Below are positions 30,801 to 45,000 of a DNA stretch of 64,000 nucleotides, in pieces. This DNA is from Allacma fusca (lineage: Eukaryota > Arthropoda > Collembola > Symphypleona > Sminthuridae): contig OX359247.1 in the NCBI GenBank assembly GCA_947179485.1, positions 53,169,131 through 53,233,130 of the forward strand, read 5' to 3'. The position numbers were made by a program, and so were the translations under genes. Position 1 is the first letter of the stretch, and the number at the start of each line of letters is the position of its first letter. The notes beneath the pieces were generated by a model, which saw only the letters and a list, made by a program, of their open reading frames with translations, did no database searches and was not told where the DNA came from.

Positions 30801-33800
30801 GGTGCAAATTCAAGCGCTTGAGGGTAAACTCATCTATAAATGTTCATTGGTATTGTATTGATCTAACGATTAATTCTTCACTGTGCATAATCCTCCGATT
30901 GCATACACTTTTGGAACAACATTTACAAGCCAATTCAAATGACGCAATTGGAGTTCATGCGACATCTATCGGTTGATGGGAAAGATAATTTAATGCAAAC
31001 AGAAATTCAGACTATAGATGGCTCAAACTTTAGTTTCAGTTTGTGTACATCTGTAATTATGTGTGTTTAGACGACCTGTCTCACTTTTCGGTGGTCAAAC
31101 GGCTGAACCTGATCTTCTTCTAAAGTAATAGCCTTCGTACTTTTGATATAATCTTGTACCCTTGTAAATAAATTTAAGTTCCCTGGTGTCATTGGCTCGG
31201 CAGATGTCGTACGGACTGACAGCAGACACCCCGACATCTACAAATGGGACATGTACAGTAGTTTCCTTTCACCCCTAATAATTATTATCCAATTACCAAG
31301 CTAACCAATGGGAGAGGAGGAATGGTGAGGAATGGCGTACACTCAGACGAATAGAACTATGACCATACGATACTCCAATCCTTGTTCAAGTAATTATACT
31401 GGAACCCGGTTTGAACATCTCTATCACGAAAGAATAAAACGAAATTGATCATCTCCGTATTTCGGTAGACATTCCAGTCTAATGAGTGTCGTTTAATCTC
31501 TTACTAACTTTCTAACTTCTCTCATGAAAGTTCTAGGGTCCGTTGAGCTGCTCACATGAAGTTGTACATAGTAGTTAGAGAACGGGTGCATAAGTTTCTG
31601 ATTGTCAGTTGTAACTTCTCAAGTTAAAATTGTGCAATTTCGAGTGTAAAAATTAAATATGCCCCTGCAGGCCTATGGTGGTGGCGATGGGGAGACTACA
31701 CTGTATACAGTATACCCACTGTATGACGCCTTTTCGTGTATGGGTATAACAGACCTTCCCTATGAACTCTTTGGTTACTTAAGTCAGTCTCAATGTACTG
31801 CACGTGACTCACATCCACATGGACTACTATGACTTACAAGGACCAGATTGCAACCATCGGCATAATAACTATGTACCACGTTGGAAGTAAATCGCAACTA
31901 TGCATCTAAATTTTCAAACGCGTTACCTTACCATTCATTCAGAAACGTCTAACCTTCAAAGAAGTGGACGCTGAAAGCGTCAGCCTGATTTTTTTGCCTA
32001 AAGGTTTATAATAAATGGAAAACCTTCAAAAATGTACCAAAACGTTATGCGAATATGCTCCTCGATATAATTATACTATACTTATACTGCCGAGAAATAC
32101 TACTTCGTTTTCAAAAATTAATGTAAATTTTGATACCATTTATGAAATGATGGAATAAATGATCTCGGAATGAAAGACTGCACTCATGGTAAGATTGAAG
32201 GAAGGGAAATAATTTTAAAGGTTTCCTTCACTGGGAGGAAGAAGGAAGGAATTTTTCAAAAAAGTTAGCTGACATTTGAATGTGTGAAGGAAGACCATTT
32301 CATTTGGACATCTCTGCGACAGACACATGCCACAGTCCACTGATCACTCTGTACAACAGAACTTTCTAAAGACTAAAGTTCTTATGAAGATACGGATATT
32401 TCCACATTCAAACTAGAATGCGCCCAAACGTTTCTGACCCTTATAACGAGGTGCACCGTTTGCGTATAGTTTTTCCCCCCGACGTACGTCCCGTCCCGGA
32501 ATACCACGGTACAAAAACGTTTGTCCCTATTCCGTCACGAAATAACTACAAGGGTGGACTCATATTAAAATTGATGAATGGCTGAGCAAATGCTTACAGA
32601 ATCTAAAGGCTTACAATTCATTAGGACGAAATACTATTCCAAAATTTTGCCTTCAACGACTAAAGTACAGTATTAGCGATTGTATGTAAGCAACTCATCC
32701 GCACCGGCCCATCCTGTAAGATGCAGTGCTAAATAAAGAGCCGCATTCCCGGAGGCGTCATTACTAATTACGGATTAATTCAATTAACCTATATAGGTAG
32801 TAATGTTGAACTTACAAGAGTCATAAACGCCAAATTTGATATATGTAAGCAAATAATTTGGCTGAATTTTCTATTCTATTATTTTGTCATAGCAAATTTT
32901 CACCCAAAAATTCTATCGGGTAATCGGTCGATTGTAATTGTCTATTCAATTCAATTCGGGAATCCTAGCGTTAGTCCATTTAAAATGAAATACAAAAAAA
33001 ATTGTTTACTCCTCCTAAGTTACGTAAAAATTGTTTTTGAAAACGTGAAATATTACCTATTCATCTATAGGAAATAGGAACAAACAAATAAAAACAAAAA
33101 TCAATATTGTACTACAATTGCTCCAATACTACGGATGTATTTCGACCATCTGGGTCTGAACTCTGAAATTATACCATCCGCATTGTACAAGTACTGTATC
33201 CAGGCTTGACTTTTCCCGTTGGAAAATCCAGAAACGGGTTTTAATTTTTCCAGATGCATAGGTATACAGAGATACTTACTCCGCGCTAATTTATTTTAAT
33301 CCAGAAAGAATACTTTCCCACCCTTCGGATTCGACGTACTCACTGTCAGTTTAATTAAGTGCTAGAATAGGAAATTGAACAGGAGCGGCTGCTTTCTCGA
33401 CTGCTTAGTGCTAATAAGTATTTAATTATTTGAGAGTATGTAACAATGCAGTAGTGGAGGACCTCAGTCTCTGTATTTTTCGGCTACCCTCTCATATCCA
33501 CACTCCAATCCCCCCGAGCAGGTGTTATGGAGATGTTTACGTTCTTCAAACTGAAATGTTCTCCTTGAAAACTCATTAATGCGCCAAATGAAAGTTCGGT
33601 GGGAGCGGTTGGAGCAAAGAGTTTGTGTGTAAAAGGACGGATGCATATATAAGTATCTATCTACATCTCCCTTACCTTATTATCATTGAATGTACATAAC
33701 AAGCAACAAAGTTCATTTGTAGCATTTGAGAAGACAGCTCAAGATCCGCATGCACGACCTTGGATGTATGATGTACATGTTTAGTTTTTACGCTAATTGC

Positions 33801-36800
33801 ACTAGCCTTGTACTTGTAATAGGACACGGTCTGCTGTTGTGTTTTTTTTTTGGACCCTCGGAACTACTATACCCACTGCTATACAGCGTCCATAAAATTT
33901 CTTCACGTAATAATTATCTTTACAAGAACAAAAACTACCCGCTAAGCTTCCTATTATAGGAAAACCTGGGGAACGAGATAAGAGTGGAGAATGGTCCTGT
34001 GAATAAAAGTAAACTATATTTTGTTAGGAGGAAACTCTGCTTTAAAATCCCCTAAATAATCATAATATTAATAAGGGAAGGATAAACCGAAACGAAATAG
34101 AAACTCCGGCCGTTCCTTCCCTCCTTGTCCTACCCCTGGGACCCTCAAATCCCCTTTGGATTCCAATTCCGAGAGAAAGCGTTATAACTGGCTTTCTCTG
34201 AACTCAACCCTCTCTGACTATTAGACCCCCTTCCAATGTAACACTACTACTATATGACTCCACGGGAGCGTATATAGAATAAATCAATTCAATTATTATT
34301 AACTACAGAGGATACAGGCCGTGCCTCATTCTCAGCTCATTCGATGCTATACTGTAGCTGGAGCATAGGCGTACAAAAGATTCAATGAAGGAAAGTACAT
34401 GAAATTACCATTAGATCCCATAATAATTTCGTCGCTACCTTTTCTTACCACTTCCAATGGAAGCGGAAGTCTTCCAACTGCAACGCATTTGCCCTTTCTG
34501 TAGATAAGTATAAGTAGATTGATTACGAAAAAATGTATGCCTTCCTTTTTTCAAGTGAATTTTCTCGGGGGATTTTAGACCCATAAGAAACTTATCCTAA
34601 TATGATATCCCCAAGATTTGAAAAATTGAAAGATTGCAAAAGATGAATTTTAATGGGGACATAGCATTTGACATAAAACTTGTGGGATTGGAAATGCTAG
34701 ATAGGTTGGGAAGGTGGGAGAAATGAGTTATTCGGATAGATACAGGAGATCAATATCTTACAAAAAGTTCAATCACTCTGAATTGTTTGACTATATTTTA
34801 GAAAGCCCAGGGTCAGTGAGAACATTTCGGGAGGGAATTCCACGCAACAATCAATTTTTATTAGTTCAATGAATATGAACACTGTAACTGGATAGATTTT
34901 GGAAATTGTCAGGAAAAGAAGAATGAGAACAAGAGCTGGACAGTTCCCTAAATTTATTCTTATGGAATGGTTGGCTGAAATCTAGTAGTAGTAGAACTTC
35001 TGCTGTAGAAGAAGTCTCTAGAGAGGGGAAAGGAATTGGCACATGGAATAAGTTGTGAAAGTATTATCTCGTAGTGATATCGTTTTGGGTGATTGTATGG
35101 AAAATGACTCCACGATGAAAAAGCTCACAGCGGAAACGTTCATTCAAATACTGTCGCAAAGTTGAACATTCCGAGCACCTCGTTATTGTTAGGCTCATCA
35201 TCCTTTTGATGACTAGCATACAGAGAAGCTTCAAGAGCTACATACATAGTTCGGCACAATTAATGATTCCTCCTTCAATTACATCCAGCCGAATCCGCCG
35301 AGTGAGGAAACAATTTAAAACAGGATAACGGCATTACAAAGGACGTGCTTCACCCTCACAATAAGTTCTTGTGGGATTAGTCCATGGAAACCGGGAGGAG
35401 TGTCATGTATGAAAGTAATAAAATTGGGACTTCCATCTGAAATGATTAACTCAAGAAAATTCCTTATGCTGTGGAGCCTTGTCGCATAGAAATAACGTCA
35501 AAGTTCCGCTGTAATTAACTCCACTAAATTTTTTGACTTGACTTTTTCCTCACTCGTGTATCACGAGCCAAGCCTCATTTGTACCTTCCTATTCCTTCTA
35601 GATTTTACCTCTTTGTAAAACTTTCGATGGCGCATCGGATAAAAGGATAAATAAAGGCCAAAAATTATTCCAAGAAAAATCAATGAACTGTCAAAAAATA
35701 AAGTTTGTGACACGTGTGTTTGTGTGTATGTGTCCCGAAATTTTTCACCCATTAGAGGACACAGCATCTAGCACATGTTGACTTTGTAATGGTATGTCGG
35801 AAAATAAAAGTTTACCAAATAATATGTAAATTGTTTTCTCGAAGGGTGTGCTCAGAAAAGACTCGTGTCGTCCGCACTCGTACATGTACATGTTTTTTTT
35901 TCTTTACACGGAACAAACTTTACGGAAGGAAAGGATTTAGTGTGATTGGGGGTGGAAATGTCCCCGACTCAATGTGATTCGTTCTTCCTTAACAGACAAA
36001 AGCTTCACGCTTGTCACACGCTTGTAAAAATGAAAATGCTTATCTTATTTCCCTGCGCAGTTCAAATCCCACAAATTGCTCAAATGTGGATTGGAAGTCT
36101 CAAAAATTAAAAGTTGGGAACAATTTTCCTACTGAAATCCAATCCTTGCTTTCTTTAATTTGACCGCCCTGACCTGATTTCCTGACAAAAAAGGTTCATT
36201 TTGTTCTCTTGGACAATCCGCAAAATTCTCTTGAATAGGAAAATTGACAAAATTCCAACACGCCTGCTTATATACGTAGATATAGATAGACATGAGCTAC
36301 ACAAATGCTTTGTAACACTCAAGCAAATTGTTTAACTTTTGTGATCAGGAAGGACGACTGCACCAAGTATTTCCTATTTGAAGAGAAGTTAAATTGACTG
36401 CATGAAATAATTTTATGTAATTTCTCCCTCGAAATTTTTCAAAATTTTTCTCCTGAGGGTAAATTCTTTCGTCATTACTCCATATTGTATCTGTCATAAC
36501 CGAATTCTTGGGAATTCTCAATTATCAGTCGGTCCCCCTAACACAGTTCAACGACTAGCCTATCAAAGTTTTTCCAGACACACCTTAGCACTCATTCTGG
36601 GAACAATTTTGTATGTTAAAATATTGACACCCTTAAAAATTCCGACTTTCCTTCACGTTCATAATCCCTGTGACCACAAAGCTTGACCAAGTTCAATGAA
36701 CAGGATTTTATACAAAATTTGAAAAAGAATTTCCCACAAACTGAGGGAATCTCTTTCCGGAATAGTAACACTCTTACCATGGGCTACAGGGGGTCGGTTC

Positions 36801-37192
36801 ATACTATGACCCACACTCTGAAAGTTTTTTACTAAAGTTGGAAAGCTAATAAAAATTATTGGTACACAGAAACTTTCACCTGATGTTGCTCTGAGGTTCT
36901 ACTAATATAAAATTAAACTAGGGCAAGTGCTGAAGACGAAATAGTGTGAAAAATCTCCTCCGCAAAGTTTCCTTCCTACAATCTAAACTCCTACAGTACA
37001 ACATACAAAGTTCCTTTGGTTAAGGATAGGTACATAATTTTGCAACCCTTCCCTACATTTGTGTCTCTTAAATGAAAGACAGGGGAGGGAGGATGTTTAC
37101 AAAAGGTTACTGCTTCAAGGAATAAGTTATCAAGAAGATGCAATCTCTCCACATTTTCAAGTTCAGCGGAAATGAAAAATGGAGAGGAGGAG

Positions 37193-37218
37193 AGTAGCTA
37201 CTATACATAGTAGCTACT
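37193..37218. repeat. Perfect 26-nt hairpin
   Basis: AGTAGCTACTAT is followed by AC and then by its exact reverse complement: 12-bp arms with a 2-nt centre. Function unknown; it may simply be a chance or slippage-derived palindrome. Confidence 0.85.
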
Positions 37219-38653
37219 TAATGAAGGCCAAGTTGTGACTTTATTTTAATAAGTGTCTTCATGTAAGTACCTATATCTGTAAATATGTATACTGGGTGCG
37301 TACAGGACCCACTGGAAGTCCTTTTTAAATCTAACTTCAAGGATTTTCTGAGTCAAGAAGAGAAAAGAGAGAGAGAGAGAGATCGAAATAAGGGCACGTT
37401 GCCAAGAGGATTGTTCCGCAGCCTACTTCCGAAGCAAAGAAGAAAATTCCCATAAATCATATACCAAGGCTGTTTTGGCCCGTTGCCTTTGGAACTCCAG
37501 AGATGTTTACAATCTTGGAAATAATTCCATTATATAGAGAATCTACCCCAGTGATTATCAAAGATGGGCCAACTTCCTCTGTAGTCGTACTATCAAAGTG
37601 ATTATTTTTACGTACTATATATCTATCCTTCCCTGCAAATCCAGACCTCTTCAAGTAGATATTGATAGTCATTATTCCATCTGGAGCAGCGTATCCTACA
37701 AAATTTTGCTTCAATGAGTTGAAGGAGGACCCATCGAGACATATAGAACTGTAAGACTCAGACAGATTTCTCTACATTTGAAAACCACATCTACTATTTA
37801 CTCCAGCTCAGGTTACTCGGATATGAAGTCCACGTATCTATGTATCTATGGAGAGGATGCTTGAAAGATAACAAAGTATGAAGGACACCCATGAATTATT
37901 CCCCTCGGTCCTGCCATCAACCCAGAGTTACCAAGGTCGGAGTAAAATGTCCTCGTATACACAAGAGTTTATTTAACTAGTAGTGAAAGTAATTTTCCCC
38001 CACAAAAATCAATAGTGTCAATTCTACATAATGCAATGCATGCGGGCGTGTATGGAGAAAACTACTTTCTGCCTGTTCTCTTGGAGCAGTAATCTCATCA
38101 GTTAATGTATGTCCGTACATAGATATAGATAAGTGTATACACTAGTAACAATAATGTCATCCCACATACCTGACAGGTTCTTTTGCAAATTAACCTTGAG
38201 AAGCTTCTCGGGAATCAGGAAATTAAAACTTTTTTTTTTCCTTATCCGAGCCTTGAGCGTGTGAATTTTGTAGAGATATCTGTAGTTCAAATAAGTGGAG
38301 TAAAAAGCTCTATATATAATTAGATGTACTTTAGTACATTATCTTTTATTAAAAGCATCTGTGCACTTATATGTAGATATCTAGATATCTATATACAGAT
38401 ACGTAATTCCCACACCTCCGGACCTGAGTAGCCCACTTGCTTTACAGACACTGCGTAATACTATAGTGCCCGTACAAAGCTTTCAATTTTAGCTTTTGGT
38501 TTTAATTGCAACCTTGCACTCTGCATCTTTTAGCTTCCTCATTAATGCCTGTTTTATATTCACGCTAAAGACGTCTAAACTGGTCTGTATAAAACCTATT
38601 ATACCTGGGGAGGAAGGTCATGTTTTTATAACTCCTCACGGGAGAACCTTCCA

Positions 38654-38778
38654 AATTTGGATTTTATGTTGGATCTTTAAAATTTGGATTTTATGCTGGG
38701 CCTTTAAAATTTGGATTTTATGCTAGGCCTTTAAAATTTGGATTTTATGTTGCGTCTTTGTAGAATTTGGATTTTATA
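38654..38778. repeat. 27-bp tandem repeat, about 4.6 copies
   Basis: The unit starts AATTTGGATTTTATGYTGG and recurs at 38654, 38681, 38708 and 38735 (period 27), with a fifth copy at 38764 after a 2-bp insertion. Copies differ at a few positions (GTTGGATC, GCTGGGCC, GCTAGGCC, GTTGCGTC). Because 27 is a multiple of three, one frame stays open across it, but no protein is indicated. Confidence 0.92.
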
Positions 38779-39387
38779 GCTCCTATATATTGTACAACAA
38801 TGGCTCAAAGTTTTTATAACTTTTCCGAAATTTAGTAGCGCCCTTCAGATATGACCAGCTCCTGTGGAGCATTGGTTATGGACAGAGTGTTTATACGAAC
38901 AAGTTTGATTTGGGGCTCCTATGTATGTACATATGTACATGAAATTATAGTCATGTCATGATTGCATGTGACAGAGAACATGCAAACACAACTGATGGAG
39001 AGTGGAATCCATTGTTGTTAAAAGTAAGGACGGAGGGGATAGTTACCTGACAGAGATATAGTTACACCCTAGGAATCGCAAAATAAGCTCCGTACCTTTC
39101 TACAGTCCACACCTACAGTATATCTATTTACATGTGTGCATATAATGTGTTTATTCTGTTGTGACAGGAATTTTATGGATCGTCAAAGTGACTTTACATG
39201 TAGTAAAATTATTTTTTTTTTTATTCCTAAAGGGCTTTCTCTCGTTGACTCCTCTGTGTTTGTGTACTCCGGATATGGCCTGTGATACAAGAGGATCCCA
39301 GGTTTTCCCATTTTTTCTCATCGGAAAGAAAAGTAGTATTTTTAGGCCTTTTTGCACGATCTTCTTTCTTATTCTCTGTAGCTCTGT

Positions 39388-39388
39388 A

Positions 39389-39423
<35 letters not shown>

Positions 39424-39445
39424 CTCTCTGTCTCGCTTTCTCTTG
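39388..39445. repeat. Compound TC/TTTC microsatellite
   Basis: TC dinucleotides followed by seven or so TTTC tetranucleotides, then TCTCTCTG; pyrimidine-pure over most of its length. Confidence 0.9.
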
Positions 39446-41443
39446 CTTCTAGCCTCTGTCACAATTTAAGGGTTAAGTAGATAACCTTGTTGAGTTGATG
39501 CGAATTGGTTTACGCACCCTGAGGATCTTACGCCTCGACCTGGTCATGCATAAATAAGATAGGTTTTTTTCTTGGCGATTGCACAAGACACCAGTCGTTA
39601 CTCATAATTTTTTCAACGATGCCTTCTCTTTACCCTCCTTTTCCTATACAGGAGAAGCCATGAGACTTCATAACCAACCCAGCATCATTATCAAACCATG
39701 ATTTACGGAGCTCCTACACATATGAATCACCTCATTATTTTTATCTCGAAATGTATCCAGTTGGAAATAAATAAACCTGTAAAAATCTCGGATTCAAAGT
39801 TTCGAATCCACTCAGATGATTGTCATAATCAAGAATTTATCTCAAAGAGTTTACCTCATCGAGACTCGTATATTTGGAAAGATTAGAAATTACATAATTA
39901 ACAACGTCAACAAAATAAGGGATTTACAGACAGCACAAAATTACCCAGAAACTATAGAATTAATAATCTTAAAGTTTCGTTTGTTGAATGAAAATATTTA
40001 GGATCTGTGGCAGTAACTTAAAGTAATTAAAGCTGGAGCTAGTAAATAAAATAAGTCATACCTTGAGAGTTTCCTTCAAAAGAAATTCAATTGGATAAAA
40101 ATGAGGATCAAAAATGTCTCGTAGACCACACTCAGGTTCTCATCACAAACTCCAGTTTAGACAGTTGACTTTTCAAGGGATATTGCTTTGCAGAGTAGTA
40201 AGACCGCGAGGATTGATGAAGCTATATAATTTATTGATAATCTATAGTTATGTACTTGCTCATAGACTTGTTGCTATCGAGAACTGACACTTGTATTAGT
40301 ACATAGTCCACGAAAAAAGCACTTGCGATAGTGAAAGTGTCAGAATGTTTGGGAAGAATTATTAGGTCCTTAATAAATAATAATGTTCGGAGAGATGAAA
40401 CATCCGTTATATCACAATTTTCACAGTGTCAGAGAGCTTCCACCCAAAAACTTTAAAAAAAAACGACTCGTTGTATCTTTCTTTCCCTCCTTTGGGTCAA
40501 GTTCCTGCTGACTCAGGGAAAAACACTATTGGATAAAAATCTGTCCAGCGGAGCTCGGTGAAAGTCCCAGCGTCCAATTAACTATTTTAAAGTAAAGAGA
40601 GAAGGGCAGAGGAGGGAGAGGAATCACTTGGACAATAGTTGACTTGACCCAAAAGCTGTTGATATTTACTCGGGATTGGGTTTCCAGTTCCATGGAGTCA
40701 TCTGGCCGGGCTTGTGTGACTGCCTTTTGGTGTGTGCGGTGAAAAAATGAGTACAGAGAAATGTTACGTACCTCCTTCGCATCCTTTTAGATTTATCACA
40801 CGACCTTACTGACTCGTCTACACGTATGTAAACTTGGACTGTGCAGTGGGTCTGGAGTTATAGGGGAATTCTCCCTATATTTTTTTTATAGGGATTGGAA
40901 AAAGGTTACTACAAGAAGGGAACTTTTTCCATATCCGTATCCAAACCCCGAGGAAAAGGTACGTAGGTATTTCGTCTATGAGTTAGTAAATACTTTATGG
41001 TCTTAACATAGTTGAACAAATGTAATTATATGTGTATGGAGTGTATGTGTATACTTATTATATCTACTTATACTTACACACTGTTTGAATAGATTTGGAA
41101 GAGGCTCGGGCTGTAAGATTATGTCGTTGCTCAAAATGAGGAAATCCCTTATAGTTTGTCCGTAGTAGGGAAGAGAGGGCCGTAGTGCTTAAAACATTCT
41201 TGTGGTATGAGGGACTATAACAAAATGTGCTGTACATAGCTACACGTGCTGTTATATGGGGATGTTTAAGTCCCAACTGGATGCTTTAGGTACTGGGATC
41301 GGGATCCCGATGAGGTCCGAGTCTCAGCTTTTCCCTCTATTTCCTTCTCTCGAGCCTCCCAATTGTACATACAGGGGAAGAGTATGTAGAGTATGAGGAG
41401 TGAGGTATTAACAACCGTGTACTTGGAATGGAGGGAAGGAGGT

Positions 41444-41445
<2 letters not shown>

Positions 41446-41483
<38 letters not shown>
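41446..41483. repeat. AG microsatellite
   Basis: An uninterrupted GA/AG run of 38 bases. Confidence 0.95.
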
Positions 41484-41488
<5 letters not shown>

Positions 41489-41797
41489 GGGATTTACTAC
41501 CACGACGCCTCTCTCACACTTGGGCAATGCCTCCGCTCCTGGGAGAAAATTCGGGGGAGAGCCTCGACATAGCTTCAGTAAAGTGCGGGGCAATGGGAAA
41601 TTGAAACAGGCTGGCTTACTCAACGTCATTCATAGTTACCTAGGAGAAAATATCGACCACTAAGACTCTACTCTTCAGTAAGTTAGTATTACGCTCAACT
41701 CCTTTCTTCCTATAGGCTACCCCTATCCCTATAGGCTTTCACTCTATTTGTATGTCTCTAACTTCCTTAAACATACCCCCCTTTAACAATTACATTC

Positions 41798-41800
<3 letters not shown>

Positions 41801-41856
<56 letters not shown>

Positions 41857-41868
41857 TGTGTGTGTGTG
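41801..41868. repeat. TG microsatellite
   Basis: About 68 bases of TG with one TA interruption near 41849; alternating purine-pyrimidine DNA of this kind can adopt Z-form. Confidence 0.95.
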
Positions 41869-42007
41869 CCTCTGCATACGTTTTGGGACCTGGATCTGCC
41901 GGTCTCATGCCTTCCTTATACTCTATCCCTGAAATGCCACACAGTTTGTTGGTAATCGTTCCCTGAAACTAAAACTTCATGAGAATCGATTTTTCTCTTC
42001 TTTTCCA

Positions 42008-42011
<4 letters not shown>

Positions 42012-42079
<68 letters not shown>

Positions 42080-42093
42080 TCTCTCTCTCTCTC
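42012..42093. repeat. CT microsatellite
   Basis: About 80 bases of CT with a single CCC interruption. It is complementary to the AG run 530 bases upstream. Confidence 0.95.
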
Positions 42094-45000
42094 ATTCATT
42101 GGTACTTGTATAAGCATAAGGAGCTTTACAGGCACTTCACTGTCCCAGTTTATTTTGAACAAAGCACACTTATTTCCCATTTTGATATTTTAAGTTGAAG
42201 TGGTCTACGATTTAAAAATACTTGAATGTAGGAAAATATACGTACTTGGAGTATCAAGACCAATTAAGAGCTTCTATGAATGCAAGTATAATATTCAATA
42301 TATAAGGCACAACTTGTACTCACGTCGTGAGAACTGCAATAATTATTATTGTTTGCGTGAGCTCACTTATGTATACATATGTATACACTATTATTGCTTA
42401 TGGCTAGTTTATATTTTTGTAAGATCTAACTTTAAGTCGTTTAAATAGTAACTTCATTTTTTTTATTACATATTACATTACGTCAGACATTTTTTATGTT
42501 TTTATATAATTTCCGGATTATTATCATTGTTTTGAATAAGTGGAGCTCTGGGATTGGGCTCTGTATCATTGCCCCTTATGGATGGTGGTGGGGCTAGAGC
42601 GTGGGTGAATGCGTGTGTATGACATTCAATGGCTGGGGAGTATAAGGGTGCGTTCAAATTTAATGTAGTACGTCCAATACTACGGCTGGGATTTGGGTAG
42701 GTAACAAAAATCCGGCACAAGGGAGGTAGTTTTGGGGAATCTGATGGCCAGAGAAAAACCCTGTGACCGTCTATAATTTAACGTGAGGAAGGTAGGGGGT
42801 AAGTGTTTACCAACAGGGTGGCTAATTAAAAAAAAAACTTGTGAGTTGTAGTGAAGAAGGAGTGGATAATCTTGTATTTTGTACCTCATAATATTTTATT
42901 AGAATGAACCCTCAAGTAATTAAGGATAAGTCATATATGTACTGGGTGTAATTCATATACAGTAATTATATAATCCCCCCGGGATCACTCAGTTCGAACC
43001 TTCGAATTCACAACGTTGATTTAGGGGTATTGCAGTTTGGAGTATAATATATGTCGTACAGGAAAGATGTTGAGGGTATATTTAAATTCATGAAGGCATG
43101 GGCTGATTGCGACTATTGCGAGTGAAACCCGCAGTCAGTTTTTTGAGACGTAGAATTAGTCATCACACAAACTGAAACATCATCAATGGACGTCACTGAT
43201 GAGAATTACTGCAATGATGCTTCAGTGACTCAATTTATGTACACATGTGTTTCATATGCCATCGATGCAGCTATTTATAAATGGAAGTCTTCCCAAGTAA
43301 GTACCCATATCCAAAGAATGTTTTCCTGCGGGTAAGTATTTGAGCTGTGGTCGGAAGTATTCTCTCTGAGTATACTATTCTTACAATGTAAAATGCCGCA
43401 AGAATGTGCCCTATCTGTTACCATCCCCGTGGAAAATAATCCCGCCATAGTAATCTTACTGTCGATTTCATTCAAAAAATTTAAATTGTAAAAAAAAAAT
43501 TGAGATTACGTGGCAGGAAATGTGCAAAATCCCGCACAATTCCTTTCGAGAAACACGAAGGTCTTTAGGCAGGAAATGATGTCTAGAGTTTGTGGAGGCC
43601 CAATCTCACAATCATAGTCACATCATTCCGTCATTTATGAAAGCATATCGTAGAGACCCATTCTCACAAGGAGACTTTCAGACCTGTCCTGAAGATATTT
43701 TCCTGAAACATTGCTTGAGTCAGTTAGTACCTTTTAAATGACTTCAGTGATAAATTTCCAACTTTTTGGTTATAGCTTAGCTGGAGCGCTCGAAAGTTTT
43801 CTAGCAAACTGTTTCCATAAGGAGATGATGCATCGTGGCATATTTTTTATATGGTATTACGTATTACCAATAAAAAAAATACAGAATCGGCTTGTCGTTC
43901 AAAATGTGAATTCCATTTAAGTACAAAACCCAATTGAAAACTACATCTTGCTTTTGGCCACAGAGTCTGTATGAGCATGAAACTTGAGCCCATATTTGCA
44001 ACTTTATTGTAAACTTAAAACTCTAGTGCATACTTGAAACTGGAGTGTAGACTTGAAAAATTTTACATACTTCAAGTTTAGAGCGCCAAATTCAAACTGT
44101 TATACTTTAATAACGCCATGGGTCATCAATCAGGTGAGTAGGGATCGACAAAACATAACTTTGAGAGAAGTAGGGGTTTAAAATTGCTAAAATTACATCA
44201 CTTTACTTAAATATGACCCCTTCTGATGTCACAATGTCATATACAAGCCGTTCCGGAGGTCGGAGATTCTTAAAGCTAATTCAAATTAAATTATGGGAAT
44301 TAAATTAAAAATAAATATTAAAAAATGAGTAAAGGTTTACACGCCCTCTATCCGTTGAATTATAACAACACAGTTATGTCATTTCTACAGTATGACATCT
44401 GGTGATATGTCACCTTGGGAAGATACATATCGTTGACTAAATAAAAGTACCATTTGATAATCCATGCTTTTTAAACGGGATCTCCTGTGGTTAGAAATGA
44501 CACTTTTTAAAATGCCAGCAAACTGTTGGTCCTGGGGACAAAACTATTATCCCCACAGGAAATCGGGACGGGTGGGGACAGCAAACTTGTCCCCGTGGGT
44601 AATTGCAACGGAATTTCTGCCCGCCCTAGAAGCTCTAACGGACAAGTATAGACATCACGAAAGGCCTTCACAATGTGGAACTTGGTTCATTTCGCCCCTA
44701 AAAATAAATATTACTACAGTAATTATACACAGCACACTCTCTCCCTGTAAGACAAATACAACAACATACCTAATTTTAAGACCAGCAAAAGATGACTCAA
44801 TTCATAGTGGCATATATGTTCTCTGAAATAGTCTCGTTATAATTGTGATAAGTGGGGATGAAGAATGGATCCAAATATTTTTCCTTGCGTAGAGATTTAT
44901 CTACTTATATACTGTGACGGTGATATATAATAACAATAATGCACGAACACCCACATTTTATTTTGTATTTCATATTTCGTAAGAAAGATTTTATATTTGA

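Noticed and set aside
31685-31740. A second Tc1/mariner end (CACTGTATACAGTATACC)
   Set aside because: Only one short palindromic motif, no partner repeat or TA-flanked end nearby.
41977-42180. Arg/Glu repeat proteins encoded across the microsatellites
   Set aside because: The frames are translations of AG/CT dinucleotide runs, not genes.
44464-44826. 120-codon open frame with a Trp/Pro-rich start
   Set aside because: No domain recognised; lies over the GC-rich hairpin patch and is more likely transposon debris than a gene.
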